Both the position numbers and the translations under genes were made by a program. From Gammaproteobacteria bacterium (GTDB lineage Bacteria; Pseudomonadota; Gammaproteobacteria; Pseudomonadales; Azotimanducaceae), in NCBI GenBank assembly GCA_026709225.1, contig JAPOTJ010000041.1, positions 1-64,000 of the forward strand: DNA of 64,000 nt, in the 5' to 3' direction. Numbering within the stretch: the first letter of the stretch is position 1; each line of letters starts with the position of its first letter. Shown piece after piece: positions 25,861 through 36,134 of this stretch. The notes under the pieces were generated by a model. The model saw only the letters and a program-made list of their open reading frames with translations, did not search any database and had not been told where the DNA came from.

Positions 25861-27036
25861 CTACCAATCCATATTCGCTGCATTATCCATTTCCCTCATT
25901 AAATGCTCGGTGAACTCCACCATGTCCTCAACAGTTTCTCGCACCCCTTCGTAGGTTCCATCCGCAGCCATGGTCAGAATTGCCGGGAGCCCTAGATCTT
26001 GAATATACAGCTTGATTCCCGCTCTCTTAGCGCTCCAAATATGCGACTCGAAATGTGTGATCGAATCGAATGCCTGCTTTGGATTTAGATCAGCACCGGA
26101 GCCGAAGCGAAACGAGTCCGAGTTTTGCGTGTGGGGCAGGATCAACGGTACTGCGCCTGCTGTAGAGTGAAAACTGAACGCTTCACCATCCTTACCAAAC
26201 GCCCCATGCGCGACATGGTTACGAAGCCGTCGGCGAATCGTGATTAGTTCATCGTATAGCTTTTTGGTCTCGTGATCGTCAATGGGGAGGGCGGCTTTGA
26301 ACTTTTCACCCCAATTCGCCCTAGCCAAGCGGCCTACTTCTTCCCCAGTCGAGCACACGCCGTTGAGAATAGCGATATGAATGAATACGTGTTCAGTCCA
26401 AGAAAAGAATGCGTCTACGGCAGACGTTCCTAGCCACCGTGCTTCACGATCTAACTCCAAAGATGGAAAGCGAATCTTGGTCGTCGTAATTCCCTTACTT
26501 TCATCTTTTGTCTCTTCCATAGTGCATTCACCTTGGCGCATCTCAACTTCACTTGATTTGTTCAGATACAGGCGCCGAAGGTACTCAAATTTCTCAAAAA
26601 GAGTGCGTGAGTAGTTTGCGACGCTCAGGTTTGATCCCTGCGCAGCTTCATTCGCAAGATGTTCGAAGAATGGCTGTGCCGCCGTCACCCCGTTCCGGAC
26701 TAGCCGAACGATTTCCGTGGCATCATCTTGTTGCCGCTCTTGATCCGCGGCGAACACGCCTAGACCGAACTTCCGATGCTCAATTAGATATACGGTGCCG
26801 TTGAAATCAACCGGAAATGCATATGCCTGCTTCTCCCATCGCCCCATATCCCAAAATTCGAGAAGGTCCGCAAGCAGAAAGTAGACAAGGTAAGGTTCTG
26901 GAAGTTGTATACCAGTATTTATCCGCTTTGTGGAGAACAGAAGATGTTCCGACGCGGTTATATTTCTGTCAGCGGGCTTGAGCGGGGTAATCGCTCGTGC
27001 GGCCTTCTCTCGAACTTCCTCAAGTCTGATAGCCAT
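25861..27036 (-). CDS. HEPN-motif protein, candidate RNase of the defence island
   Basis: The 391-residue protein has ITIRRRLRNHVAHGAFG at about residue 270, which fits the HEPN ribonuclease motif (RX4-6H). The surrounding sequence is helical. HEPN proteins act as RNases in many abortive-infection systems. The N-terminal half, with YLVYFLLADLLEFWDMGRWE, is not recognised. It is the last gene of the minus-strand run 43.8-25.9 kb, 142 bases behind the 644-residue gene. The region is more AT-rich than the flanking housekeeping genes, which suggests transfer. Confidence 0.55.
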   Translation of the reverse strand: MAIRLEEVREKAARAITPLKPADRNITASEHLLFSTKRINTGIQLPEPYLVYFLLADLLEFWDMGRWEKQAYAFPVDFNGTVYLIEHRKFGLGVFAADQERQQDDATEIVRLVRNGVTAAQPFFEHLANEAAQGSNLSVANYSRTLFEKFEYLRRLYLNKSSEVEMRQGECTMEETKDESKGITTTKIRFPSLELDREARWLGTSAVDAFFSWTEHVFIHIAILNGVCSTGEEVGRLARANWGEKFKAALPIDDHETKKLYDELITIRRRLRNHVAHGAFGKDGEAFSFHSTAGAVPLILPHTQNSDSFRFGSGADLNPKQAFDSITHFESHIWSAKRAGIKLYIQDLGLPAILTMAADGTYEGVRETVEDMVEFTEHLMREMDNAANMDW

Positions 27037-27178
27037 GCTTTGTTCATCTCACAATTAGATATATCCAAGATTATCTATAGTTTTTGGGTTCCGCATGATT
27101 CGAATTATGAAGTGGTCGGGGTCGTTTAGAAAGTTTGAGACCAAAGCACACAAACGAGCAGATCAACGCTGCCATCCA

Positions 27179-29113
27179 TTAGGGTTGAGAACCAATCAGA
27201 GCCTTCAAAGCCGCCTCAGCCTTCGAGCACGAATGCCACAGATCTGGCACAACATGAAGAAGATGCCTAATACAAGAATACAGGTACTGCGCTTCATCCA
27301 CGCTCAATTCATCAAATGCGAGTTCGACCATGCTTTCGCCAACAAATTCTCGCCAATCCGAGAGACCACTGCGGCTTGCGGCTGCTGTAAGGAGAATTCC
27401 TGTAGCTTCTTGTGCCGAGATTTCAATCTGTTTGTCGCGGCAGGCTGTCCGAATGCAAGCGCGTATTTTGTTTGCCAAAAAGTGGTTTCGTGTTCTCGCC
27501 GCGACATTGGCTAAACCATACAAGATATCCAGCAGTTGTGATCGATCCTCTAAGCCGGTGAATCCATTATTACTCCACGAGCTCAGTGCTCTTGCGGTGC
27601 GTTCCACAATATCAGCATCGACTTTGAAAAGTGTCAAACAGCTCGTTATATTAAGTAATTTTAACGGACTGGGCACGAGTTTATCAAACTGTTCCTTGAA
27701 TGATCGCAATTGGTCTTCTGCCAAAGGCTCTGATTGAGACTCGCGACCTTCTAGCGGGCTAGGAACTCCTGAGAGAGGAAAATGGGCGGAAGCTAGCTGA
27801 CTTCTTGGCCTAGGTCCAAGTACGAGTGACCTCAACTTCCCTTCGCCAACATGGTGCTGCCAACTTTCGGCGGCAGAATTGATACGACCTAAGAAATTCA
27901 TCTTCAGGATTTGCGCCATACCAAAATGCGGATTCCAGCACGGCTCTAAGCGCATATCGCAGAAGGATTGCATGTAGTGCTGCATACCGCGAGCATCAAC
28001 TGCCCGGCGTGCAAAGTCATGGTGGTTGATGCCAATTTGAACAAGCGCTCTCCGAACCAGTTCAGCTTGAGCAAAGGCCACTAACCTCCTGTAGTAAGGC
28101 GTAGCCTTAGCTAGAAGTCGCAAGCTTGAGATCTGCCCATCGACAAGAACGAACAACGATGTGAACGACTCGCATTCGCTTTGGTCTGCATCAATATCAT
28201 CGTTCTGTATCGCCTCTATAAGACGAACAAGAAAAGGTTCAATTTCAGGTCGCTGCCTGAGATTACGCAGACCAACTTCGACAGCACCAAGTTTCGAAAC
28301 TACTCCGCCAAATTGCTCTAAAAGCTCATAAGCCTCGATCATTTCTTGACTTGACAAATGGGCAATTTCGATTTGATCCGTAAGTGCGGGATGCCCGGAT
28401 AAGAGTAGGCTATGCAAAAACCCTTCAACGGGTTGCCAAGTGGTCAAGTTGTTCAATAGTGCTTTGCCCGGGCCGCTGGCGTAGTCCATTATCGATTTAC
28501 TACCATCGAAGGCACCTACCAATCTCTCAAAGTACCTATTTGAGTGAGGCACTAGGGAGAGAGCATCAATCTTGGATTCTTTAGTCCAATCTCTGGCAGA
28601 TCGAAGAAAATATGCTGGCGTATCTTGAAGTTCGCTACGGAGAATTTCCACTTCCTCGTCACCGAGGGGCCGTTTTTCCAGGAAGTTTTCCCATCTAGCC
28701 CGATCATTAGGGGGCAAGTTGACATCTAACGCTTTCTCATTCAAGAATCTCTGTCGCGTTTTTCGATTCGGTGACAAGACCAAGAAATCGGGTAGTGGCT
28801 GACGGAGTTCCCCTGAGCAGGCGACGAGATTCGGTTCTTCATTCATTCCTTCGCTCTGAATCTGCCAATCGCGACCACTTGTGTCGGAGACTTCTGTTCC
28901 CTGAGTTCCTCCAAGAACTTTTCGAACTGCTCCAAAAAGATTCGAACGCTGAACAGAGAGACCTGAATGGTGGAAGGTCAGTACTGGGTCCGTACTGACT
29001 TCGTACTCCTCTCGGAACGCCGCCTCATCAATTAGACCTTGGCGAATAAGTGGCGGTGTAAGTTCGAATGCGGCCTGAGCTAGCGCAGCTCTCTCCAATT
29101 GCGAGTTACTCAC
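27179..29113 (-). CDS. Unknown 644-residue protein coupled to HNH-repeat-PIN gene
   Basis: I chose the GTG at 29113 as start. It lies inside the end of the upstream gene (overlap GTGAGTAA) with GGAGG four bases before it, and the first codons read VSNSQLERAALAQAAF. The protein appears mostly helical and soluble. No Walker, nuclease or membrane motif stands out. The strict coupling means it is made together with the HNH-repeat-PIN protein and probably acts with it. Function unknown. Confidence 0.6.
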   Translation of the reverse strand: MSNSQLERAALAQAAFELTPPLIRQGLIDEAAFREEYEVSTDPVLTFHHSGLSVQRSNLFGAVRKVLGGTQGTEVSDTSGRDWQIQSEGMNEEPNLVACSGELRQPLPDFLVLSPNRKTRQRFLNEKALDVNLPPNDRARWENFLEKRPLGDEEVEILRSELQDTPAYFLRSARDWTKESKIDALSLVPHSNRYFERLVGAFDGSKSIMDYASGPGKALLNNLTTWQPVEGFLHSLLLSGHPALTDQIEIAHLSSQEMIEAYELLEQFGGVVSKLGAVEVGLRNLRQRPEIEPFLVRLIEAIQNDDIDADQSECESFTSLFVLVDGQISSLRLLAKATPYYRRLVAFAQAELVRRALVQIGINHHDFARRAVDARGMQHYMQSFCDMRLEPCWNPHFGMAQILKMNFLGRINSAAESWQHHVGEGKLRSLVLGPRPRSQLASAHFPLSGVPSPLEGRESQSEPLAEDQLRSFKEQFDKLVPSPLKLLNITSCLTLFKVDADIVERTARALSSWSNNGFTGLEDRSQLLDILYGLANVAARTRNHFLANKIRACIRTACRDKQIEISAQEATGILLTAAASRSGLSDWREFVGESMVELAFDELSVDEAQYLYSCIRHLLHVVPDLWHSCSKAEAALKALIGSQP

Positions 29114-32100
29114 GGTGCCTCCATTCAGGTAATTCGACTTCAGATATCTCACTAATCTTCTGCCTGTAGTGCTCAACCAACTCGTCAAAGAGTTCTGGAG
29201 ATTGGATCTTTAAGGGCGAAAGCACTTTTTCTTCCATCCACTTCCAATACGCATCACGTATCTCTCGGGATACATCTAATGGAGGCACAAGCAGCCGTAG
29301 TACATCTAGCCCTTGACCTCTGCGGATGAGGTCGTTCCCGTCTTCCGCATTAAGTCGATGAGCCCATCCACGCGAGTCAATTTGATCGACAATCCAATTC
29401 GAACGAGCCGCCGCGTCAGAAATGTCGCCTCCGTCTTGCCATAAGCTCTTCAAGACATTGATAAATGCCTGAAGGCACGCGCTCAACCAGTGGGCTTCTC
29501 TCGGTATTTGAAGCCAATTTCCCATCCTGAGTCGAAGCAGTGATTCTCGGATGGCCTTTAGTTCCGCAGCTTCGAGTATCTGACCGCAATCGACTGCGGA
29601 GCTTTTCAGATGGAGAGCCAATTCCTTTTCTTCAATTGGAACAAAAGCATAACCACCTCGGCGGAGCTTTGTTCGAAGAGTCAAGCGCTCGTCCTCTGAG
29701 ACAACGCCACGCCGGACTAAAGCATCCAAGAGGTCCAGAGTTGAAAATATCGGGAGCTTTTCGTCTCCTTCGTTAATCTGTCGATGTTGGTTGACAAACC
29801 GATCATCCATGATTGCGGCATCGAAATCAGACGCAATGGAAATCAAATCCATCGTAGGGTGTTCTATATAAATCTCCTTATCACGCTCATGCGCCCACTG
29901 CTTGCGACCGACCTTAATCCGACCAGATTCAATGCCCGAGCTCAATACACCCTGCAAATCGTCTATAACCCCCAGAGCTTGCTCCGAAATATGTTCGAAG
30001 GAAATCAGAGCGTCACCTTCAGAAACCACGCTCGGAGACAGTACGGCCGTCAACCCCGCACTTCTAAGTTTATCCAAGAAGCCCAGATGCTCGAAGTATG
30101 TCGCTGCCAAGCCATCAAGATAAAGCGTGGCTCCGTCAGATATTTCTGGCTGTTCCGGCCAAGGAGATTCTCTTATCTGAAGATAAGCTCTGGCCTGAGC
30201 TTCCTCTTCCCGGGTGATCTGGCCTTTCTCTTTGAGCTTCTCCACCACCGCCAAGCAGCCGCTGAGAATCGAGCCGTGAGCAGAAAGGTCGGCCTCTTCT
30301 TCCATTAGCGATGCAACACGATAAACCGGAGAGGGACGAACCACAAGATATTGTGAATGCTCATCACTTCCTGTCTGAGCTTGGGCAATGAGAACTGCTA
30401 ACTCTTCTCCTACTTGTCCAGATAGCTCTCTGTCTGGAGTGCTGCTCGATACGAATCTCTGCAAGTTACCGGTAGCCAGAAGATCACGAATTCGATGAGC
30501 ACTTTTGATTCGACTTGGCTGGTGAAATGTCACTCTTTGGCGTTCCTGAAACAACCAGGCAAGTGTCGAATGCGGCACATATACAGTTTTGAAGGCATCT
30601 AGCGATTTATCCGATATGCCGAGAAAACTCAAAGTGAGTAGCGCTGTCGCGTCGATTCCAACCACCATATCCTCTTCTTCGCTCAACTGCTCTGACGCAC
30701 GGTTGCCCGCATAAGCTGGCACTATTGCGTGTCGCCTTGGATCCGACTCAGTCAAATTTGCAAGTGCTGAACAGATAGTCAAGTCTGTAAGTGTTCTGTT
30801 TAGCTGCTCGGCAGCAAGGAATAAAGCCACTTCTCCTTGCACTAGGCGTTTCCAAGTATCTGATTCCAATCGATCCCATTCAGGCTTCATCGCAACTATT
30901 TCTTTGATGCCCACCATCCGAACAGGGCCTTCTTCAGTATCTGATAGCTCGGCTGCCCTTCGAATCCATTGAGCAACCTGCGAATTGTCTTCCAACCCTG
31001 CGCTTGAAGCCAATGCGTAGGCAGCCAACAGCACATTTGGATCTTTGTCTGCCTTCTCCGCGGCTGCGAACAATAAATTTTTTGAGTAGCGAAAGCCAGC
31101 CTGAAAAGCAAGGTTTGCCGCCGCAATTAGTTCTTGGGCAGATCTGTTGCGCTGGTTTTGGTATTCGTTGTCGAGGAACGACGTGAGTGCTATCCCATCC
31201 CCCATCGCTATCGCAAGGTTAGCCTTCAAAGCACGATAGTTCTGATTCTCAACGTAGTCATGGAGTTCGGCTAATTGCGCTCGCGCTTCCAATAACCTAC
31301 CCTCTTGGTAGAGGCTCCAAGCGTAGAGCACTCTAAGATCTCGAGATTGCGACAATAGACCGAGGTTCTCACCAAACAACTCCAGCAATGCCTCGGACTT
31401 ATTCATTCTGCTTAAAGCAAATGCCAGACGCTCCGCATCTTTCAGTCCCCCTGTAATGTCGAATAGCTGCCCGCCGTAGTGACACACTTGGCTCCATTGT
31501 TGTTTAGTCTCTAGCTCATTGACCAACAAAACGAGATCCTGAACGGATCTGGTTGTCTCGAATTGTTCTTTCCGAGCAGCAGCCATGTCCCTTCCCTCGG
31601 ACTCCTCAATGAAACGTCGCAAGTAACGCTCTTGCTCTTTCGATATCCCCGTTTCAACAAGTTCTTCAAGAGCACGAAACGCTTCTGCTGGCATCCCTGA
31701 ATCAGCGAATAATGTGATCTGCGGAAGTAGAAGCGAACTCTTCTCGACACAGGTGGAAAGTTGTGGTTGGTGCAAAGCCAAATATTCCGCCATTTTTTTT
31801 GGCGTATTCTGCATAAGCGCAAGTCCAAGCCGAGCGCACGATGCGTCCAGAGTCATTCCTCCAGACCTCGCCATCTCACGCTGAATGTCGCGTTCAATCT
31901 TGCTAGCATCTAACTCGATTCCAAGCTGGACTGCAAGATGAACAACTCCCAGCGCTAAACTAGGGTCACGCAACCTTTTCTCAACGCTGAATCGACCCTG
32001 TGAACGCAGTTCAGGATCTAGTAATTCAATCCAAAGCGCGTAATCTTCACTTGTTCTTGCCGACTGCGGCAATTCCAGTTGTCGCGCGACTTCGGCCGCA

Positions 32101-33224
32101 TTACGAAAATCCCCGATCAGTTTTCTTCGGATAGTCATTGCTTCCGTATTCGCAACCAATGGGAAATACGAAATCTCTATCGGCACTTGCTGCAATACCA
32201 TCATGCGTGAATCAACAGGAACTATCGATAGGAGCTCAGTCATGGCTGCAATATGACAAAGGCTTGGAGTCTTTCTAAGATCTTCTGAAGAAACCGTACG
32301 TAGAGTCTTAACGCTTGCTTCCCACTGACCAAGTGCGAGTTGGCCCGCGAGTAGAGCGGTTTTGCCGTCAGAATCCAAGTCGCTTGCCTGAATATCTGCT
32401 TCATCAAGCCATGAGATTGCTTCTGCCTCACCGTCGTGATGGCTCGCAATCATGAACGCAGCCGTTCGCACGGTCGGCGAATCAAGTTCCGACAAAGCTC
32501 GCAGCCCAGCAGCGCGCCCTTCCTTGCGTGAATGGACAAATGCCCGAGCAATGACAACTTCAGGATTGGTGCCAAGCTGCGTAGCAAGATCAATGTACTT
32601 CTCCGCCTCATTAATATTACTGCCCTCGCCAGCCAGAGTTCGAGCACACCAAGCCAGTGCCTGACTTCGCACTTGATCAGTTCCGCCGGAGAATTCTCGG
32701 AAAACGACTCGCTCTCCGAGCGAGAGTGCTGCATTGCTCCTGTCAAATTCCCGGAATATTCGACATTTACGTAGTTTCTCAACTTCATCCGCAATCTTTA
32801 GATCAACAAGCTCTGTTGGGAAATGTGGATACGAAAACAATTGAGTTGAATCAAGCTCTAAATTTGGAGAGAGCTTTTCGCGCGATTCAGATTCTTGCCT
32901 ACGCTTCCATTCCTTGAGCATTTCCGCTGGATAGGATTCATGCTGCCCGTCAATAACTCTATGATGAGTGGGACATAGCAGAATCAGATTGTCCGGGGAA
33001 TTTAGTTCCTGTGGTGTGAGATTCGATTTACCCCGAGGCCCGTCCTCCGCCAAAGCGTAGATATGACATATTTCTCCAGTGGGGACGGCACCGGAATCTT
33101 TCGTTGCAGGTTCGACAAGTTCCTGTTGACAATCAGGATGAGCACACTTGTTTCCACTCAAAGCGAACAGAATTTTCAGAGTTTGTTTAGAGTAATCTCG
33201 GCTCCCGCCCCTCTTCTTCGACAT
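29106..33224 (-). CDS. HNH nuclease-helical repeat-PIN-like fusion protein, 1372 residues
   Basis: The start MSKKRGGSRDYSKQTLKILF (33224) opens an HNH endonuclease domain in the first 110 residues. It has Cys27-X4-Cys32, GEICHI with His54, then DNLILLCPTHH with Cys84, His87 and His88. From about residue 150 to 830 come helix pairs of TPR-like type (ASDLDSDGKTALLAGQLALG is one example). From about 855 (VGIDATALLTLSFLG) to about 1190 lies a PIN-like region with MDLISIASDFDAAIMDDRF and IFSTLDLLDAL, where the late acidic residues fit a PIN active site. One protein thus combines a DNA nuclease, a sensing or scaffold solenoid and a probable RNase. It sits between a helicase-methylase-ATPase cluster and a HEPN gene. 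Confidence 0.65.
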   Translation of the reverse strand: MSKKRGGSRDYSKQTLKILFALSGNKCAHPDCQQELVEPATKDSGAVPTGEICHIYALAEDGPRGKSNLTPQELNSPDNLILLCPTHHRVIDGQHESYPAEMLKEWKRRQESESREKLSPNLELDSTQLFSYPHFPTELVDLKIADEVEKLRKCRIFREFDRSNAALSLGERVVFREFSGGTDQVRSQALAWCARTLAGEGSNINEAEKYIDLATQLGTNPEVVIARAFVHSRKEGRAAGLRALSELDSPTVRTAAFMIASHHDGEAEAISWLDEADIQASDLDSDGKTALLAGQLALGQWEASVKTLRTVSSEDLRKTPSLCHIAAMTELLSIVPVDSRMMVLQQVPIEISYFPLVANTEAMTIRRKLIGDFRNAAEVARQLELPQSARTSEDYALWIELLDPELRSQGRFSVEKRLRDPSLALGVVHLAVQLGIELDASKIERDIQREMARSGGMTLDASCARLGLALMQNTPKKMAEYLALHQPQLSTCVEKSSLLLPQITLFADSGMPAEAFRALEELVETGISKEQERYLRRFIEESEGRDMAAARKEQFETTRSVQDLVLLVNELETKQQWSQVCHYGGQLFDITGGLKDAERLAFALSRMNKSEALLELFGENLGLLSQSRDLRVLYAWSLYQEGRLLEARAQLAELHDYVENQNYRALKANLAIAMGDGIALTSFLDNEYQNQRNRSAQELIAAANLAFQAGFRYSKNLLFAAAEKADKDPNVLLAAYALASSAGLEDNSQVAQWIRRAAELSDTEEGPVRMVGIKEIVAMKPEWDRLESDTWKRLVQGEVALFLAAEQLNRTLTDLTICSALANLTESDPRRHAIVPAYAGNRASEQLSEEEDMVVGIDATALLTLSFLGISDKSLDAFKTVYVPHSTLAWLFQERQRVTFHQPSRIKSAHRIRDLLATGNLQRFVSSSTPDRELSGQVGEELAVLIAQAQTGSDEHSQYLVVRPSPVYRVASLMEEEADLSAHGSILSGCLAVVEKLKEKGQITREEEAQARAYLQIRESPWPEQPEISDGATLYLDGLAATYFEHLGFLDKLRSAGLTAVLSPSVVSEGDALISFEHISEQALGVIDDLQGVLSSGIESGRIKVGRKQWAHERDKEIYIEHPTMDLISIASDFDAAIMDDRFVNQHRQINEGDEKLPIFSTLDLLDALVRRGVVSEDERLTLRTKLRRGGYAFVPIEEKELALHLKSSAVDCGQILEAAELKAIRESLLRLRMGNWLQIPREAHWLSACLQAFINVLKSLWQDGGDISDAAARSNWIVDQIDSRGWAHRLNAEDGNDLIRRGQGLDVLRLLVPPLDVSREIRDAYWKWMEEKVLSPLKIQSPELFDELVEHYRQKISEISEVELPEWRHRE

Positions 33225-33359
33225 TTCGATGTTCGCGCGTTCGCTGCCCCTAATGCGCACCTATACTTTCGTATAAAACAGCGTTAATACTGTATGTATC
33301 CGCTTGGACCTGCACATCTGAAACCAGTCCGAAATAGGTCACGTCCATACAACCCCCAC

Positions 33360-36134
33360 CTACCCCCGCCCAACCCTAACCCGCCCATCAAGATCCAACT
33401 CCGCCAGCGCCTGACGAAGCTCACCTTCCAAAGAAGCAGCTTGGGCTTCCGGCACCTCAACACTACACTCCACCAAAACCGAAAGCCCCACCCCAGTGCG
33501 AAGCTTCGGAATGACCTTGGTTCCAAGCCGGTTCCACAACTCCGGCGGCACTGTTCCCGACAAGCGTATCCGCGTTGGGGTGTCACTTGCGGGCACCGGA
33601 GTCCCCGGTTGCTCTTCAGTTTCAGACTCCGGCTCCCTCGAAACTTCCGAAGGCTCGTCGGACGGAGACGGTGGTACGCCACTATCCCGATCCCGAAGCG
33701 CCTCACTCCGAGCCTTCGTGAGCAGAAACACACTCGGCTCAAACGCGACCTCCTCAACCCCGACCAATTCCTCATACCAAATGCGCTCGTACCCACCATC
33801 CTCTTCAGCATTGGAAGCGAGGCCAAACGCGCCCTCTTGGACAAACTGCACGATCTTCCCGCGTAGCGCGGCATCAGGGTCAACAAGCCGAGTCAGCGCA
33901 CCATTGAGAAAGCTCTGGCGCAAGCTGGTGAGAGGCCATGCGCCCGTCTCCTTGAATGCAGGCGGCCAGTGACGATCAAGATAACCTGCACCGACTGTCT
34001 CGCTGAGCAAGGCTTCCGTTTTGAGAGCCGTCAAAACCCGTCCGCAGAGCGTCTCATTCGAGCTGCTGTGGCCCGCACCAAGATCGATAATCTTCAGCCC
34101 GGAATCAGCACTCCTGTCGGCGAGCGCCACAAATCGGTACCCCGCCCATACCTCGTCCTTCGCGGCGCTCTCCGCATCCTTGACTGTAGTGCGAAGTTCT
34201 TGCTTTTCGGCTTGATCGAACTCCGTTCCGAGCAGCCCTTCCTTTACCTCGTGCTCAACTCGCCGCCAAGCAAGCCAATTCTCCACCCGATCACGAAGCT
34301 CCCGCCCAGGTTTCTTCGCGCACCAAACCAGAGACGCAGGATACAGCCTCGGTGACGCGCCCCGCTCTCGCGTCCATTGAGCAACCGACTCCGCGATGGC
34401 ACCGCCGGCCTGCCACTCCAGCGCTGGGTCAAGCGCAACCAGCGTCAGCCGCGGGCTATCTTGGATGGACGCACCATCCTCTGGGAACAAAACAACTGGC
34501 AGTTCTGCGCCTCGGGCAAACTCCTGTTCAACCAGCTTGCGGATGACAGGCCGGATCTCGGTGTCCTCGTCGAGTGCAGCGCGCCTGTCGCTGACAACCT
34601 TCTTCAGCGTTGCTTGGTGATGAATGCGAAACCCGTCTGTCCCGACCTTGCGAATAAAGAACCCAGATGCTTCCAACGCCGCAGCCGCGTTGTCGATGCT
34701 GGTGGTCTCGACATCGGGTTCGCCGAGCGCGAAGCGCAGTTCGGGCAGATGCGCGGTCTTATCCACCTGTCCACCCGATGATTCAAAAAGGATAGCCGCT
34801 CCCACGCGGCGATGAATATCGCGCAGCGGTCCAACGGTGTCGGCATCGAGCGCACGGGCGTGCGCCGTGTCGCCCGCAATGTCCGCAGCAATGGCGACAT
34901 CAAGGCGCTGCTCGCCAAGTTGTCCGAGTAAGACCGCTCGGAAATCGGGCACATGCAGCGGCGCGGAGCCGAGCGTGATCAGTGGTTCAGTTCGCGCTTC
35001 TTGGAAGTGTTGACGCGCCGCCCAAGACACCCACTGCGCCAGCATCGCGAGCGTGCCGCGAGTCTGCTGGAACTGTGCAAGCGCACTCCATTTGCGGCGA
35101 AATACCGATAGCGTCGCTGGGTGAAAGGGATAGCATGATTCAAATCGGCTGCGCAAATGATCGCGTGCCTTGGCCTCGGTTGTTGCGCTATCGACTGCCA
35201 TCCATTCGGATGGAAGCCGCGCAGTGCGCTCGAAACACCAGTCCGCATAGACCTTTGCTATCCGCTTGCGCACTCGTTCGCTACCGAGGTCTTCGAATAG
35301 CCGGCGCCGAACCACATCACCTATTTCTGCTTCGTCGTTTGCAATCAAGTCACGCGCCACGCGGCGCACGACCTTGGTAATCCGATCTTGCCACTTGCTG
35401 TCCCATTCCGTCATTTCCACTTGGCTCCGAGGCAGGCTGATGACGGCTGCGGCGCCCGAAACGCCTGTCACGGCGACGGTGAGATTCTGTATGAAGGCGA
35501 GAAAACTCTCGGCTCGGTCACGGTGGCGGTTGACGAAGTTCAGCACCTCGTCAAACAGCAGCAGCACCGGCGCGTCTGCCGCCGCGAAGACTCTGCCTAT
35601 GGCCTCGGTTCCCGGAGGTGTAGTCTTGGCCGCAGGCCCCAATGCCGCCACACCCGCCTCTCCCGCAAGTTGGCGAGCCAGGTCAATCCATGGCGTTTCC
35701 CGTCCTTCGGAAGGGTCCCAAGCATTCCCCACAAACACGCCTACCTTGGTGTGCGGGACTGTCGAAACCCCTGCTTGCGACAACAGGTCGGACAGCCCCG
35801 GCAAACTTTCCGCTTTGTGCCCCACACTTGCAAGATGGTAGAGCGCGGTCAGGGTGTGTGTTTTTCCGCCGCCGAATTGCGTGACGAGCGTGAGCACGGG
35901 GGATGTGTTCTGCGTCTCTCCATTCAAGCGACGAAGCACCATGCCAAGGTGGTCTTTGAGCGCACGGGTGAAGCAGGTGCGCGAGAAGAACTGCGTCGGA
36001 TTTGAATAGTCCGGCGGTGCCGTGCCAGCAACCACTTGCTCCAAGGCAATCGCAAACTCGTCCGGGCTGAACGAGCGTCCTTCTCTCACTTCACGCCGCG
36101 GCGTGGTGATTTTGTACCAAGGTTCCCTACTCAT
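33360..36134 (-). CDS. DUF499 AAA+ ATPase of Hma-like system
   Basis: The 924-residue protein has TQFGGGKTHTLTALYHLAS (Walker A at about 85-93) and VLLLFDEVLNF (Walker B), both typical of DUF499 ATPases. DUF499 proteins occur with DUF1156 methyltransferases and SNF2-like helicases in defence islands, and the trio is catalogued as a helicase-methylase-ATPase (Hma) system. A Pro/Glu/Ser-rich linker (EPSEVSREPESETEEQPGTP) precedes a small C-terminal domain. The start overlaps the stop of the DUF5615 gene by four bases. Confidence 0.8.
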   Translation of the reverse strand: MSREPWYKITTPRREVREGRSFSPDEFAIALEQVVAGTAPPDYSNPTQFFSRTCFTRALKDHLGMVLRRLNGETQNTSPVLTLVTQFGGGKTHTLTALYHLASVGHKAESLPGLSDLLSQAGVSTVPHTKVGVFVGNAWDPSEGRETPWIDLARQLAGEAGVAALGPAAKTTPPGTEAIGRVFAAADAPVLLLFDEVLNFVNRHRDRAESFLAFIQNLTVAVTGVSGAAAVISLPRSQVEMTEWDSKWQDRITKVVRRVARDLIANDEAEIGDVVRRRLFEDLGSERVRKRIAKVYADWCFERTARLPSEWMAVDSATTEAKARDHLRSRFESCYPFHPATLSVFRRKWSALAQFQQTRGTLAMLAQWVSWAARQHFQEARTEPLITLGSAPLHVPDFRAVLLGQLGEQRLDVAIAADIAGDTAHARALDADTVGPLRDIHRRVGAAILFESSGGQVDKTAHLPELRFALGEPDVETTSIDNAAAALEASGFFIRKVGTDGFRIHHQATLKKVVSDRRAALDEDTEIRPVIRKLVEQEFARGAELPVVLFPEDGASIQDSPRLTLVALDPALEWQAGGAIAESVAQWTRERGASPRLYPASLVWCAKKPGRELRDRVENWLAWRRVEHEVKEGLLGTEFDQAEKQELRTTVKDAESAAKDEVWAGYRFVALADRSADSGLKIIDLGAGHSSSNETLCGRVLTALKTEALLSETVGAGYLDRHWPPAFKETGAWPLTSLRQSFLNGALTRLVDPDAALRGKIVQFVQEGAFGLASNAEEDGGYERIWYEELVGVEEVAFEPSVFLLTKARSEALRDRDSGVPPSPSDEPSEVSREPESETEEQPGTPVPASDTPTRIRLSGTVPPELWNRLGTKVIPKLRTGVGLSVLVECSVEVPEAQAASLEGELRQALAELDLDGRVRVGRG

